A stretch of DNA of 64,000 nucleotides, taken from the NCBI GenBank assembly GCA_018806985.1, contig JADANN010000098.1, positions 558,001 to 622,000 on the forward strand, in the 5' to 3' direction. The notes beneath the pieces were generated by a model, which saw only the letters and a program-made list of their open reading frames with translations, was not told the origin of the DNA and made no database searches. The number at the start of each line of letters is the position of its first letter. Positions within the stretch are counted from its first letter, which is position 1. Origin of the DNA: Angiostrongylus vasorum (taxonomy: Eukaryota; Nematoda; Chromadorea; Rhabditida; Metastrongylidae). Position numbers and translations under genes: made by a program. This document shows, piece after piece, positions 1 through 11,019 of this stretch.

Positions 1-360
1 ATTAGTGCAGCGATGAGTTGCCCCGCCCCCTCTCCCTCCTTCACAACGCAATCGATAACGCGATAACTCGTCCGCGTTGTGGCGTCTTTGACAACCTGTG
101 TTTTTCTTCGTCTGCTCAGTGAGAACAAAGTTTCCGCTCGATCAACAACTGTTCGTAAATTATAACACAGTCTTAGTTCCTGCCCTCAGCATGTGCTCCG
201 TTTGATCACTGCAGATCCCCGGGCGATTTTCAAATGGGAGAGACCTTTGCTGATGGTGTCGCGCGTTGGTTTTTTTGGTGAATCTATTTTTTCAGACCAT
301 GTGGGTTTTTTCATAGGCGTCGTTTTCTACACCGAGAACAATATAACTATAAGAAATGAG
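1..360. other. No gene recognised; GC-rich start
   Basis: The first 100 bases are C-rich and CpG-containing compared with the AT-rich DNA that follows, and could belong to the 5' region of a gene outside the window. No coding frame or known repeat could be supported here. Confidence 0.3.
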
Positions 361-824
361 TCAGATGTCTGTCCATCTCAGTTTCGTTTGCAGGACGTGT
401 TCAAAGTATTTTCGGCTGCTGGAGTTGTACAAAAGACTTTTTACTAAGTATGCGATATTATATAGAGTATTATTCTGCCCACTTGGGCTTTTCAACTCTT
501 GGACTTCATACTCTTCTAGTTCCGTTAAGGAATTCCAGTATAACACATCCGACGTTCCAGTGAATAAACAACTTGACAACTTGCTTTTCTATTCTATTCC
601 TAAGCAGCCATCTGTTGCTTTGTTACTAAACAGTGCACGTGGACGTCTATATAATTTATCCTCATTCGAGAAAATTCTAGATATGTCTGGTTTTTTCTCC
701 ATCCGTTTAAAAAATTTCTCCCTTATTTCCTTGGTGAGATGGTTGTTGAGCATTCTTTCTTCATCTGTCACAGAAATTCGTATTATGGTCTTCAACTTTT
801 TGCTACCTTGTAGAATTCAGCCAT
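361..824 (-). pseudogene. Hypothetical protein gene, interrupted
   Basis: A pyrimidine-rich stretch ending in AG lies 3 bases before an ATG at 824 on the minus strand, as at a cis- or trans-splice acceptor. The frame opens MAEFYKVAK and then hits a stop; adding one A to the run of five A would join it to a charged frame (KLKTIIRISVTDEE, then KEIREKFFKRMEKK) that runs to a TAG near 589. The same frame continues after that TAG to 361 (including LYWNSLTELEEYEV). The Lys/Glu-rich composition looks more protein-like than the overlapping plus-strand frame. No family is recognised. Either a decaying gene or a real gene with one sequence error and an unseen intron around the TAG. Confidence 0.35.
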
Positions 825-899
825 TACTAGAAGAAAAAAATAGCTTAGCCACAGAAATAATAGGGTTACAGTAGGCTTAGTTTTCATAGCATGAGAAGT

Positions 900-2030
900 C
901 TTATTGGAGCTTCTGCGATACTCCACCATGCTGTGAACGGATAACGGAGACAATTTCCAGCAATACATGTATTTTTCACCTTAACACCTGAGTCTGCAGC
1001 TTAATCATCAACTGACTCAAGGAGACCCTGGTAGAATCTCCATTTGTCTCTGTCGCGCGTGGGAGCTGCCAAACTGGCTTCACTAGATCAAAGAGCACGA
1101 ACATCCTCGAACTTTTCGCAAGAAGCGTTTATTTTTAGAATCCAGGTTATTCCTAGCTCATCTTCCTGTTGGAAACGTTCAACTCTTTCGTTGCATTAGA
1201 AATCCTTATAAATTCGGCTGTTGACTCTGTCACGATGATTTCTCGAAGTACAAAACATTTTGTAATAGGAACAGGTGCTATTGCACTTTCTAGTCAGATT
1301 CTTTTCAAGTGTGAATTGTATGACTCAGATTATCAGTTTAAGTTGCAACGTAGTGAACTAATCAGCTCCTTGCGCACTTAATTGAGGCCACCACCAACCG
1401 ACCTGTTTTCCAGATAGAGAGAGGGAGAGAGAAGGCATTTAGAAAGATGGAGAGAGAGAGAGAAAGAGAGAGAAAAAGAAAAGGGCAGGTGAGAAAAGAG
1501 TGAGAAGTAGAAACGGAGTAGTAGAAAAAATGAGGTAGCGTTGATTAAGCTGTTGGTTAGGTTGGAACGATACAACGCACAAAATTAACATCTCGTTCCG
1601 ATTCGGGAAATCAGCAAAAATTTTATCTCATCTTTCAAAAACAGGGAATCCCTTTCCCCTTATTCGATGTTTTCGTCTTCCTGAAAATTCTTTTCAGTTT
1701 CCTTTCTTCGATCGTTCCTTCATTTTATTGTTTATTGTAGGAACGCAGATAGTTTTGAAAGTTATAGCAGCGGAAGGAATTCCTTCGAAATTTCGTGGAT
1801 ATAAACAGTTGGACGTCCAGGACGGCAGATGTTGATGATGTGCTTATCGATCCTCTATTGTTTGGGCACATCGTAAAATAATGCCTCTTCATGAAGCCGT
1901 AAGCCAACGGCTTCAATCGGACAGCCTGTCTCCACTCATCCTCGTCGCATCCATTGTTTTCCTTACAATCTGTTCTTCATTATTCTGTCTCCTATTTTTG
2001 TTAATCATCTTGAAAGGCGATTTATATGCT
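900..2030. other. Non-coding stretch, nothing recognised
   Basis: Apart from the GA-rich tract at 1414-1485 listed separately, I see no gene or identifiable repeat. The short open frames here are not supported by splice signals or protein-like composition. Confidence 0.3.
1414..1485. repeat. GA-rich simple repeat
   Basis: Purine-only stretch dominated by GA dinucleotides with A interruptions; low-complexity DNA. The minus-strand open frame over it (Ser/Leu/Phe-rich) is an artefact of the repeat. Confidence 0.85.
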
Positions 2031-2031
2031 G

Positions 2032-2077
2032 CCTATTTGGGTTAAGGAAAATGTCCTATTTGGGTTAAGGAAAATGT
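2032..2077. repeat. 23-bp tandem duplication
   Basis: Two perfect adjacent copies of a 23-base unit starting CCTATTTGGGTTAAGG. A short local duplication with no evident function. Confidence 0.85.
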
Positions 2078-2409
2078 GCTTTCTTCTTTTTGTCTGACAG
2101 CAGTTTATTTCTGTGCGAATGAAGTCAAGTCGTCTAAGCAAACAAACAACAAAACATTAGATTTTGGAAAATCTTTTTGAGTTTAATGAGGTTTTATCAT
2201 CAACTTCTCGGAAAAGTTTTTCATCCGAGAAACATCAAGTCAAATTTCTGAGCGGCTGTCATGTTCCCGTCGAAAGGCATTTTTCTTTCCCAGATTTGTG
2301 CATGTTGTTGTGTTCTCGAATAAAAAACTACTGGGAAATGTTCTTGACGTATTGTGTTGAGTTTTATTTATATTTCACTGTAATACAGTTCTGTCAGTTG
2401 TGACCTTCC

Positions 2410-2780
2410 AACGGTTTACCGCCTCATCGTGTTTGGTAGGTGTTCCTGGATGTCTGACTGCGATGTACAGCGGGGTGATTCATCTCCCGACGAGGTCTCC
2501 CAAACTGAGAAGAGTCCGGCCTTCCCACCAGAAACCCTAGCAAGGAGTAAACCAATATCAGGGTCAACCACCGTACTGGCATCAAAGTAGTCGCATGGTG
2601 GCAAATCTACCTCCGATCCACAAGCGCTGTGAGTGCCTGTGGTGGTGAAGACCTAGGGCAGACTTTGGCCAAGCTGACCTCGGGACTGCAAGGAACCACA
2701 ACGGCTTAACGAGCAAATCTCCGAAAAATGGAGGTTATGCTGGGACCCGCATAGCAAGTGAAGACGGACCGTCCAAGTAA
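2410..2780 (+). mobile_element. HR1 SINE-like repeat
   Basis: About 370 bp matching other copies in the window at 4405, 21331(-), 29458, 36723(-), 53819(-) and 63625. It begins near GGTTTACCGCCTCATCG, contains the blocks CTGCGATGTACAGCGGGG and GGAGTAAACCAATA, and ends with a GAAGACGGACCGTCCAAGT tail. There is no coding capacity. The tail resembles the LINE-B 3' end, so it is probably mobilised by that LINE. Confidence 0.8.
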
Positions 2781-2789
2781 AGCTCTGTC

Positions 2790-3650
2790 AAGAGCCTTAG
2801 TTCGACTCCATCATCGCGACGGAGTACTGTCCACGTTTTTTTTCCGTCTTTTGAACTGTTTACCAGAATCGGAACTCATTTGGACTTCAAAGGAATCGAT
2901 TCGTTTCTATTTCGAAAACTTTTCTGAAAAACACCGCGTTAACTCCAACTGGTAGATGAATGTACTCATCATTTCTTTTTCCAAGTACCACAAGTTATCA
3001 AAACCCCTGACATAAATCCATGATGTGTATCGCCTACTCAACTATTAATCGTTGAACAGTTCGAGTGGCTACCGCAAAAGTCACGTGGCAAATGTGAATC
3101 TGTTTCATACCAAGAATTCCAATACTCCCCATGGAATGAAAAGCATAATTTCTTTCAGCCTTCTTGAAAAAACTCCGTGTTTCTTCAGTTTTGATAAGGT
3201 ATTCTTCTGGCGATACTGCTACCCTCCTCTTGCTCTGGTTTGCTTACATCGATGACCTCTTCTAAAGTGGAAGTGATGCTCATTTGTTGGAAGGAACGCG
3301 TAGTCACACCCATACACTTCCTGATATCAACCAGTTAAAGAGTTGTGATTAAATTGACATTTAGAGTACATATTGCACACACTACGGAAGGGTGAAGTAG
3401 GAGAAGAGATGAAGGACTTTTGGTTCGTGTCTAACTCTTAATCTGCGGTCATCTAACGACAAATGTAGGTAATTACTAGCTTCGCTACAACCTTGAAGTA
3501 AAGCGTGATATTTTACGTACTTTTTTCTTACAAAAAAGTGGTCTCAGATCCAAATGATTGCAAATGGTACTGTTTTTTTCTGTTACTGTTAGAATTTTTT
3601 TTCGACGTCATTTTTTTATTTCCTGCGCTACTACTTTTTTAACGGCAGGG
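2790..3650. other. Non-coding stretch, nothing recognised
   Basis: AT-rich DNA between an HR1 copy and a SINE-3 copy. Open frames here are short and without splice context. Confidence 0.3.
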
Positions 3651-3830
3651 TATTGTGTGAAATATAACAATAATGATACTGAGAAATTTGCAAAACTCCG
3701 AATGACTAGTGTCTCCTTTGGGGGACCGAACACGCTAATACCCTTTTCGTGGGGCTGACGCGTTCACCACCACACCGTACGAGTTCTTCGTTTCGCCTTT
3801 CTCTCAGGCGTTCAACGAGTTTGGTAAAGT
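3650..3830 (-). mobile_element. SINE-3 half element, diverged
   Basis: Shares with 47320-47650 and 57160-57680 a block including TTTGCAAAACTCCG, GAACACGCTAATA and GCGTTCACCACCACACCG, followed by CTTCGTTTCGCC. On the minus strand this resembles a tRNA-like promoter. Only one arm is present, unlike the foldback copies. Confidence 0.6.
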
Positions 3831-4109
3831 ATGCTTTGGAAAAGAACTGTTCCGAGAGCAAGAAAATGCAGTACTTTTGAAAACATCGAGATGAACCATA
3901 TGGCTGAGATTGAGAAGGGTAGAAGCATCTTCAAAAGGAGCTTGGCTGAAAAATGATCTCACTCGTGGATATTTGAAATTTGGATTCTTTCTGCAGCTAT
4001 TGAAGACAGAGACATTCAGGAAGACATTCGTGGAACACATCTTCATGTGTGAATGGTAAAATAATCATTTGAGTTGTTTCAAACAATTCCTCTATTCGTT
4101 CCAACGATG

Positions 4110-4218
4110 AAACCTTTTCATCACTTCCGTCAGAATGCATTGATTTCCATGCAATAGCACTTATCCCAGGCATTCTGCTATCTCTTAAACCGAGTTGTTC
4201 AGCCATCAGATTAACCTG
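4110..4218 (-). CDS. Possible orphan exon
   Basis: On the minus strand a CTCTCAG acceptor-like sequence precedes an open frame reading VNLMAEQLGLRDSRM and continuing to DGSDEK, where a GT donor-like site follows. Composition is protein-like but no family is recognised and no partner exon was identified. It could equally be a relic of an old insertion. Confidence 0.2.
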
Positions 4219-4404
4219 AGAGCATGACAGCTAGAGAAATGCAGCGCCCTCTATGGATTCCTGGTCTCCTTTTCTACCGGGAGAGCTAGATTTCCCATAT
4301 TCTATATTAATGCCCAGTCTTTTTCTTCTGAGACATTTAATTTAGCAGCAATTAGTGGTGAACAACAATATCAAATTGCATAATGTTATTGCGTTTCCTC
4401 CTAA

Positions 4405-4790
4405 GGGCTTAACGCCTCATCGTGGCTGGGAGGTGTTCCTGGGTGTCGGGCTGCGATGTACAGCTGGGGGTATTCATCCCCACGACAAGGTCTCCCATGC
4501 TGAGAAGGGGATGCGGCGTTTTCATATGTCAGTAAGCCAAGCTAAGAGTAAGCCAACACCAGGATCCAGCAGTGTCCTGGTATCAAACTATTTGCATGGT
4601 GGCAAATCTCTCTCTGATCCACAAAGGCGGCGACTGTTGTCTGTGGTGGTTACGACCTGGGCCAGACTTTGGCCAGGCTGTCCTCATTACTCCAGAGAAC
4701 CACAATGGCTTAACCAGCAAATCTCCGGAGGATAGAAATTATGCTGAAGCCCGCACAACCAGTGAGAACGGACCATGCAAGTGTCCAATT
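4405..4790 (+). mobile_element. HR1 SINE-like repeat
   Basis: Same blocks as the 2410 copy (GCCTCATCGTGGCTGGGAGG, CTGCGATGTACAGC, CCTGGTATCAAACTA) and the same 3' tail. It carries small insertions relative to the other copies. The 126- and 133-aa open frames across it are artefacts. Confidence 0.8.
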
Positions 4791-4799
4791 AAGTATTGC

Positions 4800-6860
4800 G
4801 TTTTTTATTTCTTCCATCTTTATTTATTTTGCGTCGCTTTATCACTGTTTTTCCCTATTTTGAATTTCCGATGTTCTTTTCGCTTCCCATTTTTATCTAA
4901 ACAGTGTTGCTTAACATCGTTCGTTGACATCAGAGTTCTTCTAGCGAATACGAACCCACCAGAAACTAGATGAATGACTTTTGTGTTCTCGCGAGACAAG
5001 TATCAATTCTAGGAAAAGACGTTCCCATGTCCTGTTTGTCGTTTCTTCAGTTCTCTTCTTTTTACCACAACAGATTCATTTGTGTTACCACTTTATTGCC
5101 TTGTTTTTATGTGGTGAAGTTAACAAATGTGATGAAGTGTTGAAACTTGGATGAACGGCGTAGGGTGAAGTAATGAGGAAGAAATGACAAAGTAAGTGAA
5201 GGAAAAAATTTGAAATGTGTAAGATACATGGAGAAGATCTCCTTATAAGTATAAACACTCTTGCTGAGCTTAACCCACTGTGAAGCGCTGCCATGCAGGG
5301 AAGATTCTCGTTCTCGTTTTGATCAAGATGACTGATTTCGGCTCATGTCCCTTTGTCCGTTTCGTTGTTCTCGATAGGAACCTAATAAATCCAGACACCT
5401 GAAGTCCATAGTTGTAAATTATGATCATCATGTGAAAATATCTTGTCAGGCTCATTCTTTTCTCCAGCTCTTCAATCGTTAGATTTTACTCTTAGAGGTC
5501 TATTTTTTTTTGACTCTAAACACCACTTTTCTTCAGCTTTCAACTACCCACTGGCTTAGAAGCGTTGAGTCGAAGAATAAAACTACCCTGTCGGACTATT
5601 CCATGCGTGTTTTTAACTTTTCAGTCATTAAATTTCAAATTTAGAGGTTCAATTCTTGGTTCTCATTGTCGTTGCTCTCCAGCTTTGGGCTATCCAATGT
5701 TTTGAAAGCGTCATGTCGATGGTTGATGTGCTCTTAATCATCACTCTGTTGTTTCTTTTCTCATCCATCATCCCTTGTGCGAAACCTCGTCTTCTTTTCA
5801 TTCCATTCCCCCCTTCGAACGGGTAAGTTGACCTGTTTTCCTAAATGAACTATGTAAAACGTATTGGACAACCAGATTTTCACCATATGTTGTTCTAGTT
5901 CTTGTTTTACTCATAAATCGATCCTATATGCTATGCCTTCTTGTCACCGGAAAGCTTGCTTTTTTCGATCATTTGAATACTTCGTAATGAGTTAACATCA
6001 GAGGCGAGTAGAATCTATTATAACTGACTGGTTGAATTTAAAGACTGAGGGGTTATCTGATGAGTTTAATTGCTAAATCTGATGAAGTTCAGTGCTGAAA
6101 ATTGACTCCATGTGCTGAAAGTTGGTGTTCTAGAGCTTTTTTTCTGGCTTGAATCTATTGTTTACTGTTGTCGTTAGAATCAGAACGTTGAGAAGTCTTG
6201 GAATTCTTCTTGCAACACTCTACTCGATCGCTATTTCGTCTTATCGTAGGATTCGCAATCGTTCTGGGGGCAAACATGTTAGTGGCTATTGCCAGCTTGA
6301 GTGATTCTGTAGTTGGTGATGGTGTTAGTAGGAATCCCTAAGAGGTAGTACATGGTATTTTGACGTTCTGTAACACCCCTGAACCACAGTGAGACCTTAG
6401 TCTGTAGTTGGCGATAGGTCTACACCTTTCGAGAGCGTTCTTTAGAACACCTAAACAGAGGTGAAAATTCCTAAAATCTTTATTACATTTACTGTTAGGA
6501 AGTCATTACATATGCAGCTTATTATATTATAGAAAAAAACTATAAAAATTTATCAGTACTCAGGTGATTGATAGTTAGGGAGAACGTGAATGGTTTTTAC
6601 ATAGACCCATGTTTTTTTGCTGATACCTACCTTTTCCCGAAGGTTCTTGACCTTTCAGACCTTCGATTTTCTTAAATCCGGACAGCTTTTCAATTTTTCT
6701 TGATATTTCTCTTCGAAAGTCTGGCCAATTTCCTTCTATCCCTTTAACTTCCCTGAGAAAAAAGCGTTTTCGATCTGTCTATAAAATTTTCAGCCTTTTG
6801 TATTTCAGCTCATAATTATGGTTGTTCGCGTTCTGTCTGATGTGGTGTCATTCTTTTTCT
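4800..6860. other. Intergenic, upstream of the CX gene
   Basis: About 2 kb of AT-rich sequence with pyrimidine runs and no recognised element or coding frame. It presumably holds the promoter of the CX-module gene at 6888, but no specific motif can be assigned. Confidence 0.3.
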
Positions 6861-6869
6861 TTCATTTTT

Positions 6870-6888
6870 GAGAGTCGACGATTTTAGA
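6870..6888 (+). promoter_or_regulatory. Likely SL trans-splice acceptor
   Basis: The sequence CGATTTTAG directly abuts the ATG of the CX-module gene. A start codon immediately after an acceptor AG with no upstream exon in view is typical of spliced-leader trans-splicing in nematodes. This supports 6888 as the start. Confidence 0.5.
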
Positions 6889-9800
6889 TGCAGCATCACC
6901 GAGCATGGCTTCTTATAATCGTTATATTCTGCGAACAACTATATCCTTTGGATGCGAGACGAGGCGGAATTCTGGGCGGATCACGATCCAGAGGATCATC
7001 AGCTGCACGAATGGGCAGCGGGGGCGTTTTTGGAAAAGGAGGAGGTTCGAAAGCGATGAAAATTATTAACGGGGCACTAGGGTTGCTACAGAATTTCCTG
7101 TGGACGTTGATAAGGCTGCGTCATATTTGGCCGTGATCTCTGGTGCTCACTCGCCTTCTGTTGTCGCTATCGGCGAAGTGACGATTAGTGGGGGCAAATC
7201 TTTTTGTTCCTGTATTTTGTTCTAGAAATCGCTGTGAGTATTATTTTTACATCCGTCTTCGGAAAAAAGAAAAATGAAGCGAAAGCAAAAATGGAAGAAA
7301 AAATCTTTTTCATAACTCAAAAGACCGACTTTCTATAAACCTCGGCATAAATAGTTGATATATTTATTTATATGATCTCATAAACTGATCTTCTTTAGCT
7401 GATGCGAGGTTCGTATAGGTCTTCGTTGTCGTTGTCGTTGTTGTTGGTGTTGTTGATCGATGGCTGACGTTTCGGCGATTTCGCCTTCCGCAGAACCTGG
7501 ACGTATTTTGTATTAGAATGCTTTAATTATTCGCTGGAAAAGGCTACAATATTAATGAAGATCAGAGTTTTAAATAGATGGTGGGTTAGGATGATACGGT
7601 CAAACTGAAAGGCTACCCACCGTGATGTTACGATTGGGATTGACCCACACTTGTTCACGTGGGGTCGCAAGCACGACACAGCCCGGGGTCAAAATATCAT
7701 TTTAAAATAGGGCGCCAGGTCACGTCTGATAGTGAGGCATTCGTCTTTCCGGTTCATCTTTGGATTTTTGAAATTTATCGAAACGCTTCAAGAGTTTTGC
7801 GCGTAGATGCTTTCGACTCCTGCGCTAGGATCCGCACAGTCAGTTCAAAATCATCGCCGTTGTGCTTCTGTGCCCTATGCGTACCTAGAAGAGTGTTTTG
7901 ACGAATTTTAACTTTCCCATCTAGATGTTCTTTTATGCGGACACAAAGTGGTCTACCCGTTTCCTCAATAGATTCCTCACTCCCGTTAGGGACAGATCAT
8001 ACAGTTTTCTGAGCTGCACAAACGATCATGGAGACGGTTGCGAACTAACTGACGGCGTAGGGTATTGGGTGGGATGTCAATAATCATTATATAATTTTCA
8101 CGACCACTTTTTCTTAAGCATCTCTTAATGGCGTAACTTATTTCATTTGATATGAAGGGTAGCTTTAAAGGGATCTTACTTATGTCTTTTTTTCTTTGAT
8201 TCCATTAGCACTACGACGGCGGAGTTCAAGCCCGAAGTCGTCATCAATTCTAAGCAGCGGCTTGCTCTGGACCTAAACAATAAAACTTCTGCTGATGACA
8301 TTTTAAGCATCCTTTATTAAAAATGAGCCTTAGAATAGTAAACTATTTGCTAGGAGTTTAAACTGGGGATCCATTAACACTCTTGATGTTGTTTCTAACG
8401 ATCATATAAACGTTTGTTGTTTAGTTCACCAACATCGACCTCATCAAACTGGCCACGGTACAGGATGGGGACATAGCGAAGGTGGCTGGGGCAGCGGAGG
8501 TCGGCAACAACATGGTAAGCGCATTTCTTGTTGCTAGACTAGGTATTCATGCTTCTGTGAGATCGTAAGAGATTTTTTTTGCGCCAGGATAGGTCCTCAG
8601 TGCCTTGCGATAAGCCGGTGAAGAAGGTAGTGTTGTCATAAATCGTACATAAACCACTAATTTTGAGAATTTACATAGATCTAAGCTTCAACACATCTTC
8701 CTGATTTTATTGGTGTGCCACTACGTGAGCAAGTTCATCGTTCCTGGTATCATGAGAAGGTCGTGTCAAGTTATTCCAAATTGCCACCGCAAGCAGAGTC
8801 ACCGGTTGCCGTAGGTCGGAGTAGGATTTCCCATTTTAGGGGCAAGTTTTTCAAGGACTGCAGCATTTTTGTCATTCGCTTAGTATTAGTTAAAGCCCTG
8901 AATAGAAATGGCAAACTGGCACTCGGCTTGGTGAGCGTGTTGGAAAGATGAGACCCTTTCTGCACACCACAGTTGGTCTTCCAGTATGTCCTCTTCTCAC
9001 ATTGTGTTGTTAGAACATCGGAGGACTTTCTAGAACTTTGAAGAAATCTCCGCACATTTTAACGAAAAGAATTTGCTTTTCTGGGTATTCATTATCCATT
9101 ACGGAAGATTCGAGATAGGAGTGTAGAATGTCGCTGAAAGCCCAATTCTGTGAAGTTTTTTTAATAGAAGGTATGGAAAAGTTCGGAGAATAAGATCTGT
9201 GCGTTTAAATTGCTTTTAGTTCTGAAGCACTCCGTTTTCATTATCCAGAAATCGATTCGTCAACGTTTCAGGAATGGGAAGCAGTTGGGGTGGCGGTCGG
9301 TCGCAGAATCCAAAGTGAGTGGTTTTTGTTATTATAGAAATTGATTGATTCTGAGAATATTTCCTTTGCAAGTTTATTAGTAGCCACGACTACAATGAAA
9401 TTCACGAGAGGACATCTCTCCCTCTCATGAATTACGAGTAAGTGTGACACCGGTGTAATGCAAACACGTCTTAGGGATTCTAGTCGTAGTTTCACGAATC
9501 TTGTCCTTAACTTGTTTTCCAGCAATAGTGTTTTTAAGCAGAGAGCGGATAGCACAGTGGCAGTGATGTCCGTCATCGTGAGCGTGGTGCTAGTTCGATT
9601 CCGCTCCGGCCAACCAAGCCTCTCATCCCTCCGGGGTCAGGGGAAATTGGTACTGGACTTCTCTGGGAAAAATCACTCTCTGTAATCAATTGGGAACGCT
9701 CCATCCCGGCTATCTCAGGACTCAGGGGAGAATTGCTCGACGAGCATTCTCTACGGCATCTAAGATGAAATGAAAATCCTCAAGCAGCAACATAAGCCAC

Positions 9801-11016
9801 ACCTAGAAGTTGGAAGATGGACAATGGATGCGAGGAAACGAATTGAATGTGGGAAGTGCTGGGATCCGCAGAGTAGAAGTGAAGACAGGTCATGTAGAAA
9901 AAAATTGTTTTTAAGCACCCTATAAAAATCGTATGTCTTAAGATGATTCTTTATGTGTTATTGTTTTTTTTAAAGAACCACCATGTTTCACGTGGATAAG
10001 TAGTTTCTAAATGCTAAAAAAATTTGAGGTCTGGTGGAATGGGTAGGCTCTTCGGCGGCATAATGCACAAGAACCGCGGCCATCATCACGGAGCTCATAG
10101 GTCACTGAGTTAGAATTTCTACAGAAAGTATCTGTATAACCACTGTCGTTTCCACAACGCCGAACTAACCCCCTATGCGCTTCCATTCCGAGCTGTCGAA
10201 GCACCGCAGTAGATCGTCTCAGTGTTGATGCCAGGAAAAAAACTGCAAGGTCATCGTAACTAAACTTATAGCTTTCAGATTCACTTCGCATGGAATCGGT
10301 TCGCGTTCCCGATCGAACACCTTCAAGAATATGATCGTCGGCGCTGCTGCTGGCTACTTAACCTACCAGGCAGGAAAGGCCATCATTCGCTCCATAGCTG
10401 CACCGATGATGTGAATAATCTATTCTTCTCCCTTTTGTAGTTGCATGGAGAGATATCTATTAACGATAGATTTCGGTCCGCGTATTCTTTTTCAAGCTTT
10501 TCAAACCATTTTGGCGAGATTTTTCGTTTGTTATTTCGCCTCTATACTGTGCTCTTACAACCAACTAACTTTGAGGTGGAACAATCGTCCCTACTATTGG
10601 GGATCAAACTACTACCGACCGCAGCGTGGTCAAGAGACTATTTGTCGAATGCCAATTGATCCATCAGATCCACAATTTGGAAACATTTATGAACCGGTAA
10701 GAGAGTGGATCTTCCTTGCAAAATAAGAGGATTTGTGTCTAACTGCGTTTCTTCGGAAGCGCTTAACACTTAGCTTACAGCACTATGTAGTTTTAGTTGT
10801 ACTTTCTTGTTTTATCGTGTGATTTATCCGATCTAAATGCAATTTCAGGACGGTGTAACTCGTCCGCATGAGATTGTTTGGGGTTGCGGCTACTATGAGC
10901 ACTGTTGCGGGTATGAATGTTGTCGTGGTGGTGGAGCATCTACAATTAGTGGATACAGTGCCTCTGTGGGGTACGCATTTGCGATCATCTATATCGCCCG
11001 AGCTTACCTTGTCTGA
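6888..11016 (+). CDS. CX-module secreted protein
   Basis: Exons: about 6888-7044, 8425-8514, 9273-9315, 10279-10410, 10576-10696 and 10849-11016 (TGA). From the second exon on, all junctions are GT-AG and in phase; the first donor is weak, and an extra exon near 8210 (after ATTAG) is possible. The product opens with a signal peptide (MQHHRAWLLIIVIFCEQL), then a basic Gly/Ser-rich stretch, a His/Gly/Trp-rich stretch (TGHGTGWGHSEGGWGSGG), an Ala/Gly segment (FKNMIVGAAAGYLTYQ), and a CX module: WNNRPYYWGSNYY, CRMPIDPSD, EIVWGCGYYEHCCGYECC. It ends with a hydrophobic C-terminus (YAFAIIYIARAYLV) that could be a membrane anchor. CX modules are Cys-rich nematode domains of unknown role. Intron 1 holds a PLE and intron 3 a SINE-2. 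No frameshift was seen. Confidence 0.85.
7313..8189 (-). mobile_element. Penelope-like element, 5' truncated
   Basis: In minus orientation this holds a GIY-YIG nuclease C-terminal region (about 8165-7690) followed by the non-coding 3' end with a hammerhead-like motif and a CAA-rich tract (7497-7313). It is nearly the same as the right half of the element at 59848-61840, including the CCCGGGGTCAAAATATCATT block. It lacks the reverse transcriptase and sits in intron 1 of the CX-module gene, opposite to transcription. Confidence 0.85.
7462..7497 (-). ncRNA. Hammerhead-like motif
   Basis: Minus strand: GGTT-CTGCGGA-A-GGCGAAATCGCC-GAAA-CGTC-AGCC. Stem II and the GAAA box are intact, but core A6 is C (CTGCGGA instead of CTGANGA). 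Probably a weakened copy of the PLE hammerhead. Confidence 0.55.
9541..9895 (+). mobile_element. SINE-2 (tRNA-like head)
   Basis: Starts with a tRNA-like head: A-box-like GGATAGCACAGTGGCAGTGA and B-box-like CTAGTTCGATTCCG. The body contains CTCCGGGGTCAGGGG and CTATCTCAGGACTC, and the 3' end GTGCTGGGATCCGC...GTGAAGAC matches the LINE-B tail. It lies in intron 3 of the CX-module gene. Other copies: 58007(+), 23590(-), 29850(-), fragments 45982(-) and 47786(-). Confidence 0.8.
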
Positions 11017-11019
11017 TTT

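Noticed and set aside
356..874. 172-aa plus-strand frame as a real gene
   Set aside because: The opposite strand has a more protein-like frame with a splice acceptor before its ATG; the plus frame is probably its shadow.
4355..4973. 126- and 133-aa open frames as genes
   Set aside because: Both run across an HR1 repeat copy whose other copies are not open in these frames.
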